Below are positions 58,151-64,000 of a stretch of DNA of 64,000 nucleotides, piece by piece. The notes beneath the pieces are model-generated. The model was not told where the DNA came from and did no database searches. It saw only the letters and a program-made list of their open reading frames with translations. The DNA lies in assembly GCF_018638295.1 (NCBI RefSeq), contig NZ_JABTTS010000002.1, forward strand, positions 62,001 to 126,000, written 5' to 3'. Positions within the stretch are counted from its first letter, which is position 1; each line of letters opens with the position of its first letter. The stretch is from Streptomyces sp. CHD11. GTDB taxonomy: Bacteria > Actinomycetota > Actinomycetes > Streptomycetales > Streptomycetaceae. The position numbers and the translations under genes were made by a program.

Positions 58151-59029
58151 GTGAAGAGTCACCCGTCCGGCCCCGCCCGCAACCCGATCGGCGGCCATGT
58201 TCCCGTGGCCGGCGGCCTGCACTCCGTCGGCCTGTCCTACGCGCGTGAGCTGCGTGCCGAGACCGTGCAGGTCTTCGTCGCCAATCCGCGCGGCTGGGCC
58301 ACCCCGGCCGGCAATCCGAAGCAGGACGAGGCGTTCCGCGCGGCCTGCGCGGAGGAATCGGTTCCGGCGTATGTGCACGCCCCGTATCTGATCAACTTCG
58401 GCTCCCACACCGAGGCGACCGCGGAGCGCTCGGTGGAGTCGCTGCGGCACTCCCTGCGGCGCGGCCGGGAGATCGGCGCGCTGGGCGTGGTGGTGCACAC
58501 GGGCAGCGCGACCGGCGGCCGGGAGCGGTCCGTCGCCCTGCGGCAGGTACGGGAGCGCGTGCTGCCGCTGCTGGACGAGCTCACCCATGACGACGACCCG
58601 TTCCTGCTGCTGGAGTCGACCGCCGGCCAGGGCTCCTCGCTGTGCTCGCGGACCTGGGACTTCGGGCCGTACTTCGAGGCGCTGGACGCCCACCCGAAGC
58701 TGGGCGTCTGCCTGGACACCTGCCACATCTTCGCCGCCGGACACGATCTGACCGGGTCGAGCGGAATGCGGCAGACGCTGGATCTGCTGGTGGACACGGT
58801 CGGCGAGGGGCGGCTGAAGCTGATCCACGCCAACGACTCCCTGGACGTGGTCGGCGCGCACAAGGACCGGCACGCCAACATCGGGGCGGGCCACATCGGC
58901 GAGGAGCCCTTCCGGGCGCTGATGAGGCACCCGGCGACCGAGGGCGTACCGCTGGTCATCGAGACGCCCGGCGGCAAGGAGGGGCACGCGGCGGACGTGG
59001 AGCGGCTGAAGAAGCTCCGGGACTCCTGA
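58151..59029 (+). CDS. nfo: Deoxyribonuclease IV (endonuclease IV)
   Basis: This TIM-barrel AP endonuclease cuts DNA 5' to abasic sites. The 292 residues contain zinc-site motifs YVHAPYLINFGS, VVVHTGSATGG, LLLESTAGQGS, GVCLDTCHIFAAGHDL, IHANDSLDVVGAHKDRHANI and LVIETPGG. GTG 58151 is preceded by CACCCT at 6 bases; no SD is seen. It follows the kinase by 48 bases and converges on the molybdoenzyme gene. Confidence 0.93.
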   Translation: MKSHPSGPARNPIGGHVPVAGGLHSVGLSYARELRAETVQVFVANPRGWATPAGNPKQDEAFRAACAEESVPAYVHAPYLINFGSHTEATAERSVESLRHSLRRGREIGALGVVVHTGSATGGRERSVALRQVRERVLPLLDELTHDDDPFLLLESTAGQGSSLCSRTWDFGPYFEALDAHPKLGVCLDTCHIFAAGHDLTGSSGMRQTLDLLVDTVGEGRLKLIHANDSLDVVGAHKDRHANIGAGHIGEEPFRALMRHPATEGVPLVIETPGGKEGHAADVERLKKLRDS

Positions 59030-59077
59030 GCGGGTTCCCGGCGCCCGGCCCCGGGACCTCTCCTGGAGAACGCCCGG

Positions 59078-59728
59078 TCAGAGCTCGGGGCCCTCCCCCG
59101 GCTGCTCCTGGTAGGAGTAGCGCTGTTCCCTCCAGGGGTCACCCACGTTGTGGTACCCGCGTTCCTCCCAGAAACCCCGGCGGTCGGCGGTCATGTACTC
59201 CACACCGCGCACCCATTTGGGGCCCTTCCAGGCGTACAGATGGGGGACGACCAGCCGCAGCGGGAAGCCGTGCTCGGCGGTCAGCAGCTCGCCGTCCTTG
59301 TGGGTGGCGAAGAGGGAGCGCGCGGACAGGAAGTCCGCGAGCCGCAGGTTGGAGCTGAATCCGTACTCCGCCCACACCATCACATGGGTGACGTCGGGTG
59401 CGGGCGGGGCGATGTCCACGATGGTCCGCGCCGGGATCCCGCCCCACTCGGCACCGGTCATGCTGAACTTGGTGACGCAGTGCAGATCGGCCACCACGGT
59501 GTCGTACGGCAGTGCCGTGAACTCCTCGTGGTTCCAGCAGTGCTTCGCACCGTCGGCGGTGGCGCCGAAGACCCGGAACTCCCAGCGCTCGGGCCGGAAC
59601 CTGGGCACCGGCCCGTAGTGCGTGACCGGCCAGCCCTTCTGCAGCCGCTGTCCCGGCGGGAGCTCCTCGGAGTGCGCCGTTCCTCCTGCTGCGCGCTCCC
59701 CCGATGCACGATCCGCCGGCTGACCCAT
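59078..59728 (-). CDS. Sulfite oxidase-like molybdopterin oxidoreductase
   Basis: The 216-residue protein matches the molybdopterin-binding core of the sulfite oxidase/YedY group. The Mo-ligand Cys is in DLHCVTKFSMTGAEWGG (about 86-102), with later MVWAEYGFSSNLRLAD and KWVRGVEYM. There is no signal peptide, so it should be cytoplasmic; substrate and electron partner are unknown. ATG 59728 is preceded by CAGGAT at 6 bases and GATGGGGA. Confidence 0.88.
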   Translation of the reverse strand: MGQPADRASGERAAGGTAHSEELPPGQRLQKGWPVTHYGPVPRFRPERWEFRVFGATADGAKHCWNHEEFTALPYDTVVADLHCVTKFSMTGAEWGGIPARTIVDIAPPAPDVTHVMVWAEYGFSSNLRLADFLSARSLFATHKDGELLTAEHGFPLRLVVPHLYAWKGPKWVRGVEYMTADRRGFWEERGYHNVGDPWREQRYSYQEQPGEGPEL

Positions 59729-59911
59729 GTCCCCATCCTGACAGACCGGGGGCGATGCCCCTGAACCGGGCCCGGCAGATTCATACAGAACCGAAGGAAA
59801 TGGACTAAGTGTGCCCTTACTTACTAAGTCAACACTTACTGGACGATCTCACTCGCAGGTGCAATCATGCGCCCCAATCTGCCAGTCCCCCGCGCGGAAG
59901 GAGCCCATGCG

Positions 59912-60430
59912 ATGCAGGGCGACCCCGAGGTCATCGAGTTCCTGAACGAGCAGCTGACCGCCGAGCTCACGGCGATCAACCAGTACTTCCTGCACTCGAA
60001 GCTGCAGGACCACAAGGGCTGGACGAAACTCGCCCAGTACACGCGCGCCGAGTCCTTCGACGAGATGCGTCACGCGGAGGTGCTCACCGACCGCATCCTG
60101 CTGCTCGACGGTCTGCCGAACTACCAGCGCCTGTTCCACGTCCGGGTCGGGCAGACGGTCACCGAGATGTTCCAGGCCGACCGGGAGGTCGAGCTCGAGG
60201 CGATCGACCGGCTGCGCCGCGGGGTGGAGGTCATGCGCAACAAGAACGACATCACCTCGGCCAACATCTTCGAGGCGATCCTGGCCGACGAGGAGCACCA
60301 CATCGACTATCTCGACACCCAGCTGGAGCTGATCGAGAAGCTGGGCGAGGCGCTCTACATCTCGACGGTCATCGAGCAGTCCCAGCCGGACTCCTCGGGT
60401 CCGGGCACGGGCGGCTTCTCGACGCCCTGA
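59912..60430 (+). CDS. bfr: Bacterioferritin
   Basis: Bacterioferritin stores iron as a 24-mer with haem. The 172 residues include the ferroxidase ligands ELTAINQYFLHS (Glu18) and ESFDEMRHAEVLTD (Glu51, His54, and Met52, the haem ligand), AREVELEAI and ADEEHHIDYLD (Glu127, His130). ATG 59912 follows GGAAGGAG at 8 bases; another ATG at 59907 is out of frame and frame codons from 59867 lack an SD. It converges on bfd. No iron box is visible upstream. Confidence 0.96.
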   Translation: MQGDPEVIEFLNEQLTAELTAINQYFLHSKLQDHKGWTKLAQYTRAESFDEMRHAEVLTDRILLLDGLPNYQRLFHVRVGQTVTEMFQADREVELEAIDRLRRGVEVMRNKNDITSANIFEAILADEEHHIDYLDTQLELIEKLGEALYISTVIEQSQPDSSGPGTGGFSTP

Positions 60431-60438
60431 CGCGAGAT

Positions 60439-60666
60439 CTAGGCGGCTTCCGGAAGCTCCGCCGCGAGGGGCCGGCCACCCTGCTCGATCAGTTCCCGGC
60501 GGGGGCAGGAGCCGCGGCCGAGCAGTGCCTGGATACGCCGTACACAGCCACCGCAGTCGGTGCCGGCCTTGCAGGCGGAGGCGATCTGCCGGGGTGTGTT
60601 CGCACCGGCTTCCGCGTGCCCCTTCACCTGTTCCTCGGTCACGCCGAAGCAGCTGCAGACGAACAC
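60439..60666 (-). CDS. bfd: Bacterioferritin-associated [2Fe-2S] ferredoxin
   Basis: Bfd passes electrons to bacterioferritin to release stored iron. The 75-residue product starts VFVCSCFGVTEEQV and contains QIASACKAGTDCGGCVRRI; the CxC and Cys-x5-Cys-x2-Cys pattern binds the cluster. I place the start at GTG 60666, since GGGAGG is 8 bases upstream of it, whereas GTG 60675 overlaps the SD. An iron box lies 49 bases upstream, and the convergent bfr gene is 8 bases away. Confidence 0.92.
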   Translation of the reverse strand: MFVCSCFGVTEEQVKGHAEAGANTPRQIASACKAGTDCGGCVRRIQALLGRGSCPRRELIEQGGRPLAAELPEAA

Positions 60667-60714
60667 GCGGGTCACCTCCCGACGGAGTACTGGGCCGAGC
60701 CGAACCGACCCTGG

Positions 60715-60733
60715 ATCGGTGAGGCTAACCTAA
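60715..60733 (-). promoter_or_regulatory. DmdR/IdeR iron box upstream of bfd
   Basis: Read on the minus strand, this 19-base site matches the iron-box consensus TTAGGTTAGGCTAACCTAA at 15 of 19 positions, with the first half TTAGGTTAG intact. It predicts repression of bfd when iron is plentiful. Confidence 0.8.
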
Positions 60734-60761
60734 CCTTACCTGCCGCTCGGAGGGCACAGAA

Positions 60762-60804
60762 GAGGGGCGGGGCGTGATCCGATGTGATACACGCCCCACC
60801 CCTC
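60762..60804 (-). terminator. Terminator after aroH
   Basis: GGGGCGTG (60769-60776) pairs with CACGCCCC (60790-60797), extended after one mismatch by GAGGGG (60762-60767) / CCCCTC (60799-60804). It separates aroH from bfd. Confidence 0.75.
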
Positions 60805-60829
60805 ACCACCGTGTCACCGGCCGGTCCGG

Positions 60830-62182
60830 CTACTGGTCCCGGTACATCTCCGCGACAAGAAACGCCAGGTCAAGGGACTGGCTGCGGTTGAGGCGCGGGT
60901 CGCAGGCCGTCTCGTAGCGCTGGTGCAGATCGTCGACGAAGATCTCGTCGCCGCCGCCCACGCACTCGGTGACATCGTCACCCGTGAGCTCCACATGGAT
61001 ACCGCCCGGATGGGTGCCGAGCTCCTTGTGGACCTCGAAGAAGCCCTTCACCTCGTCGAGCACATCGTCGAAGCGGCGGGTCTTGTGACCGGAGGCCGCC
61101 TCGTAGGTGTTGCCGTGCATCGGGTCGGTGATCCAGGCGACCGTGGCACCGGACGCGGTGACCTTCTCGACCAGCTCGGGAAGCCTGTCACGGATCTTGT
61201 CCGCGCCCATCCGGACGATGAAGGTCAGACGGCCGGGCTCCCGCTCGGGGTCGAGGCGCTCGATGTACTGCAGAGCCTCCTCGGCCGTCGTGCTCGGGCC
61301 GAGCTTGATGCCGATCGGGTTGCGGATCCTCGAGGCGAACTCGATGTGCGCGTGGTCCAGCTGCCGGGTGCGCTCCCCGACCCACACCATGTGCGCGGAG
61401 ACGTCGTACAGGTGCCCGGTGCGGGAGTCGACGCGGGTCAGCGCCGACTCGTAGTCCATCAGCAGCGCCTCGTGCGAGGAGAAGAACTCGACGGTCTTGA
61501 ACTCCTCCGGCTCCGCGCCGCAGGCCTGCATGAAGTTCAGCGCCTGGTCGATCTCACGGGCGAGCTGCTCATAGCGCTGGCCGGACGGGGAGGACTTCAC
61601 GAAGTCCTGGTTCCAGGCATGGACCTGGCGCAGGTCGGCGTAGCCGCCGGTGGTGAAGGCGCGCACCAGGTTCAGCGTGGACGCCGACGCGTGGTACATG
61701 CGCTTCAGCCGCTCGGGGTCCGGGATCCGGGCCGCTTCGGTGAAGTCGAACCCGTTGACCGAGTCGCCCCGGTAGGTGGGCAGGGTCACGCCGTCACGGG
61801 TCTCGGTCGGCTTGGAGCGCGGCTTGGAGTACTGGCCGGCGATCCGCCCGACCTTCACCACGGGCACGGACGCGGCGTAGGTGAGGACGGCGCCCATCTG
61901 CAGGAGCGTCTTGAGCTTGCTGCGGATGTGGTCGGCGGACACGGCGTCGAAGGCCTCGGCGCAGTCGCCGCCCTGGAGGAGGAACGCCTCTCCCTTGGCG
62001 ACGGACGCCATCCGGGCGCGCAGCTGGTCGCACTCGCCCGCGAAGACGAGCGGCGGATACGACTCGAGGTCCGCGATCACTGCGCGCAGAGCCTCGGTGT
62101 CGGGGTACTCGGGCTGCTGCGCCGCGGGCAGGTCTCGCCAGGTGTTGCCAGCGCTCGCGCTGGTCTTAGCGTTCACGGTCAC
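60830..62182 (-). CDS. aroH: 3-deoxy-7-phosphoheptulonate synthase, class II
   Basis: This DAHP synthase starts the shikimate pathway from PEP and erythrose 4-phosphate. The 450 residues are full-length for the plant-like class II family: TWRDLPAAQQPEYPD, LLQGGDCAEAFD, AGQYSKPRSKPTE, PIGIKLGP and DPMHGNTYE. GTG 62182 is used, with TAATGT 7 bases upstream and no SD, so the transcript should be leaderless; frame codons up to 62818 are in the divergent trp region. It is divergent from the trp leader, which couples the first aromatic step to tryptophan synthesis in location. Confidence 0.97.
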   Translation of the reverse strand: MTVNAKTSASAGNTWRDLPAAQQPEYPDTEALRAVIADLESYPPLVFAGECDQLRARMASVAKGEAFLLQGGDCAEAFDAVSADHIRSKLKTLLQMGAVLTYAASVPVVKVGRIAGQYSKPRSKPTETRDGVTLPTYRGDSVNGFDFTEAARIPDPERLKRMYHASASTLNLVRAFTTGGYADLRQVHAWNQDFVKSSPSGQRYEQLAREIDQALNFMQACGAEPEEFKTVEFFSSHEALLMDYESALTRVDSRTGHLYDVSAHMVWVGERTRQLDHAHIEFASRIRNPIGIKLGPSTTAEEALQYIERLDPEREPGRLTFIVRMGADKIRDRLPELVEKVTASGATVAWITDPMHGNTYEAASGHKTRRFDDVLDEVKGFFEVHKELGTHPGGIHVELTGDDVTECVGGGDEIFVDDLHQRYETACDPRLNRSQSLDLAFLVAEMYRDQ

Positions 62183-62189
62183 GGGACCC

Positions 62190-62195
62190 ACATTA
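62190..62195 (-). promoter_or_regulatory. -10 element of inferred leaderless aroH promoter
   Basis: On the minus strand TAATGT ends 7 bases before GTG 62182. Confidence 0.5.
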
Positions 62196-62265
62196 CGGGG
62201 TCGGATCGGTCGTCCATCCCGGCGCTCAACAAATGAGACAAGGGCCGCACAGCGCGAGGATGCGC

Positions 62266-62271
62266 TAGGGT
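62266..62271 (+). promoter_or_regulatory. -10 element of the trp leader promoter
   Basis: TAGGGT ends 7 bases before the leader peptide ATG, so that message starts at its own AUG. Confidence 0.6.
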
Positions 62272-62278
62272 CGGAGCC

Positions 62279-62335
62279 ATGTTCGCGCACTCGACCCGTA
62301 ACTGGTGGTGGACCGCTCTCCCGGCGGCCCACTGA
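62279..62335 (+). CDS. trpL: Trp leader peptide
   Basis: The 18-codon peptide MFAHSTRNWWWTALPAAH has three consecutive Trp codons at 62303-62311. The ribosome position on these codons senses tryptophanyl-tRNA. The Trp codons form one side of a hairpin (62308-62332: GTGG with CCAC, CCGC with GCGG). A very similar Trp-rich leader is known for trpEG of S. venezuelae. Confidence 0.93.
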   Translation: MFAHSTRNWWWTALPAAH

Positions 62336-62390
62336 CTGCGCGTACGCACAGACTTCGCGAAGGCCGCCCGAGGGGCGGCCTTCGGTGTTT
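62336..62390 (+). terminator. trp attenuator terminator
   Basis: CGAAGGCCGCCC (62358-62369), loop GAG, GGGCGGCCTTCG (62373-62384), then GTGTTT. The stem lies 22 bases after the leader stop and 45 bases before trpE. Stalled ribosomes at the Trp codons would favour the alternative pairing and read-through. Confidence 0.9.
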
Positions 62391-62429
62391 CCGGGGTCGT
62401 TCCTCTCCCTGTGACGAGACGAGGAACGC

Positions 62430-64000
62430 ATGACGAACCTGGCACAGCTGCCCCACGACGACCGTCCCTTCGCCCTGCTGCGCCGCCGCACCCCGGGCCA
62501 CGACCACGAGATGGTCGAGCTGCTGATCGGCCCGGTCGGCACCCGTGAGCGACTGGCCGGCCTCCCCGACGAGGGGCTGGCGCTCGTCCCCTTCCGGCAG
62601 ATCCGCGAGCGCGGCTTCGACGTGCGCGACGACGGCACCCCACTGCTGGTGCTGACCCCGGAGGAACGCCACGAGATCCCGCTCGCCGAAGCCCTCGACC
62701 GGCTCCCCGCGCACCACGTCCGCGTCGAGGGCGGCCGCTTCGACGTCGGTGACGAGGAGTACGCGGAGATCGTCGGACGCGTCCTGGACGAGGAGATCGG
62801 GCGGGGCGAGGGCGCCAACTTCGTGATCCGTCGGACGTACGAGGGGGAGATCGCCGGATTCGGGCGGGCCGACGCGCTGGCGCTGTTCCGGCGCCTGCTG
62901 GAGGGCGAGCGGGGCGCCTACTGGACGTTCGTCGTCCACACCGGGGACCGGACGCTGGTCGGGGCCAGCCCCGAGGTGCATGTCAGAGCCTCCGGCGGAA
63001 CGGTCGTGATGAACCCGATCAGCGGGACCTACCGCTACCCGGACGGGGGGCCGAGCCCCGAGCACCTGCTGGAGTTCCTCGCCGACGGCAAGGAGATCGA
63101 GGAACTGTCGATGGTCGTCGACGAGGAGCTCAAGATGATGTGCACCGTCGGCGACATGGGCGGGATCGTGATCGGCCCCCGCCTGAAGGAGATGGCGCAC
63201 CTCGCGCACACCGAGTACGAGCTGCGCGGCCGGTCCTCGCTGGACGTGCGCGAGGTGCTGAAGGAGACCCTGTTCGCGGCGACCGTCACGGGGTCGCCGG
63301 TGCAGAACGCCTGCCGGGTCATCGAACGGCACGAGGTCGGCGGGCGCCGCTACTACGCGGGCGCGCTGGCGCTGATCGGCCGGGACGAGGGCGGCGCCCA
63401 GACCCTCGACTCCCCCATCCTCATCCGCACCGCCGACATCGACGCGGCCGGGCGGCTGCGGGTGCCGGTCGGGGCCACGCTGGTGCGCGGCTCGGACCCG
63501 GCGGGCGAGGTGGCGGAGACCCACGCCAAGGCGGCCGGGGTACTGGCCGCGCTGGGTGTGCGTCCCGGGCGCCCGCGCGAGGAGTCCGTACGGCCGGAGC
63601 TGGCCGACGACCCGCGGGTGCGGGCGGCGCTGGACGGACGCCGGTCCTCGCTGGCGCCGTTCTGGCTGCGGATGCAGGAACGGTCGGGCACCCTCACCGG
63701 TCACGCCCTGGTGGTCGACGCGGAGGACACCTTCACCGCGATGCTGGCCCATGTGCTGCGCGCCGCCGGACCGGACGTCACCGTGCGCCGGTACGACGAG
63801 CCGGGCCTGCGGGAGACGGTCCTGGCGCACGACGGCCCGTTGGTACTGGGGCCCGGCCCCGGCGACCCCTCCGACACGGCGGACCCGAAGATGCGGTTCC
63901 TGCGCGCCCTGACCGCCGACGTCCTCCGGGAGAACCGGCACGGCGTCCTCGGCGTCTGTCTCGGCCATGAGCTGATCGCGGCCGAGCTGGGCCTGGAGAT
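62430..64000 (+). CDS. trpE: Anthranilate synthase TrpE-TrpG fusion (3' end outside window)
   Basis: This enzyme makes anthranilate from chorismate and glutamine, the first step to tryptophan. The 523 codons present include the TrpE part with VRASGGTVVMNPISGTYRYP, TVGDMGGIVIGPRL, FAATVTGSPVQNACRVIE and GRRYYAGALA, then a linker and the glutamine amidotransferase domain from about residue 427 (GHALVVDAEDTFTAML), with the nucleophile in LGVCLGHE at the very end. The remaining glutaminase residues are beyond the window. ATG 62430 follows GAGGAA at 3-6 bases. Confidence 0.95.
   Translation, partial: MTNLAQLPHDDRPFALLRRRTPGHDHEMVELLIGPVGTRERLAGLPDEGLALVPFRQIRERGFDVRDDGTPLLVLTPEERHEIPLAEALDRLPAHHVRVEGGRFDVGDEEYAEIVGRVLDEEIGRGEGANFVIRRTYEGEIAGFGRADALALFRRLLEGERGAYWTFVVHTGDRTLVGASPEVHVRASGGTVVMNPISGTYRYPDGGPSPEHLLEFLADGKEIEELSMVVDEELKMMCTVGDMGGIVIGPRLKEMAHLAHTEYELRGRSSLDVREVLKETLFAATVTGSPVQNACRVIERHEVGGRRYYAGALALIGRDEGGAQTLDSPILIRTADIDAAGRLRVPVGATLVRGSDPAGEVAETHAKAAGVLAALGVRPGRPREESVRPELADDPRVRAALDGRRSSLAPFWLRMQERSGTLTGHALVVDAEDTFTAMLAHVLRAAGPDVTVRRYDEPGLRETVLAHDGPLVLGPGPGDPSDTADPKMRFLRALTADVLRENRHGVLGVCLGHELIAAELGLE

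Overview
The window is a stretch of a Streptomyces chromosome. Base composition is very GC-rich, coding frames use G or C at almost every third position, GTG and TTG starts are common, and the gene order matches, from memory, the conserved core region of S. coelicolor that runs from dnaE through the division and cell wall (dcw) cluster to the trp/aro genes. I see no mobile element, CRISPR array, tRNA or rRNA. It is a core-genome region, and I found no convincing undescribed multi-gene system. The more interesting material is regulatory (leaderless promoters, RNA switches, palindromic operators) plus several poorly characterised proteins.

Layout. Positions 1-12000 hold the N-terminal three quarters of dnaE, a DUF2252 kinase-like protein, a membrane protein, a DsbA-like thioredoxin protein, Tat-exported PhoD, a dienelactone hydrolase, an MscS channel, an SDR and a Na+/H+ antiporter. 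Positions 12089-15048 hold an acetyltransferase, rluD, lspA and a DksA/TraR-type zinc protein. ileS follows, with a T-box leader that can hide its ribosome binding site. Positions 19108-37191, all on the minus strand, form the dcw cluster, in transcription order rsmH, ftsL, ftsI, murE, murF, mraY, murD, ftsW, murG, ftsQ, ftsZ, pgeF, yggS, sepF, yggT, divIVA. Many of these genes overlap by 4 bases (GTGA or ATGA), so translation is probably coupled, and a good promoter lies upstream of rsmH. mraZ, murC, ddl and ftsA are not in the cluster.

From 37603 to 43407 come a beta-carbonic anhydrase and a MoxR - DUF58 - transglutaminase operon. From 43466 to 49689 lie a DUF3040 membrane protein, a methyltransferase, a HEPN-domain protein carrying R-x4-H, a short odd ORF, a TetR regulator, a phytoene-dehydrogenase-like flavoprotein and a Tyr/Gln/Gly-rich membrane-anchored protein. 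From 49746 to 55977 lie metF, thiE, an Rv2175c-type DNA-binding protein, a ferredoxin-reductase-like flavoprotein, a small conserved protein, and thiO-thiS-thiG under a TPP riboswitch. From 56177 to the end lie a PASTA serine/threonine kinase (PknL type), endonuclease IV, a sulfite-oxidase-like molybdoenzyme, bacterioferritin with its ferredoxin under an iron box, class II DAHP synthase (aroH), and, divergent from it, a Trp leader peptide with attenuator controlling a TrpE-TrpG fusion cut by the window end.

How the parts work together. The dcw genes build lipid II and assemble the Z ring, with SepF and DivIVA organising septation and tip growth. RNA-level feedback recurs: charged tRNA-Ile for ileS, thiamine pyrophosphate for thiOSG and tryptophan for trpE. 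Nine genes have a TANNNT -10 element 6-8 bases before the start codon, so leaderless transcription appears frequent here.
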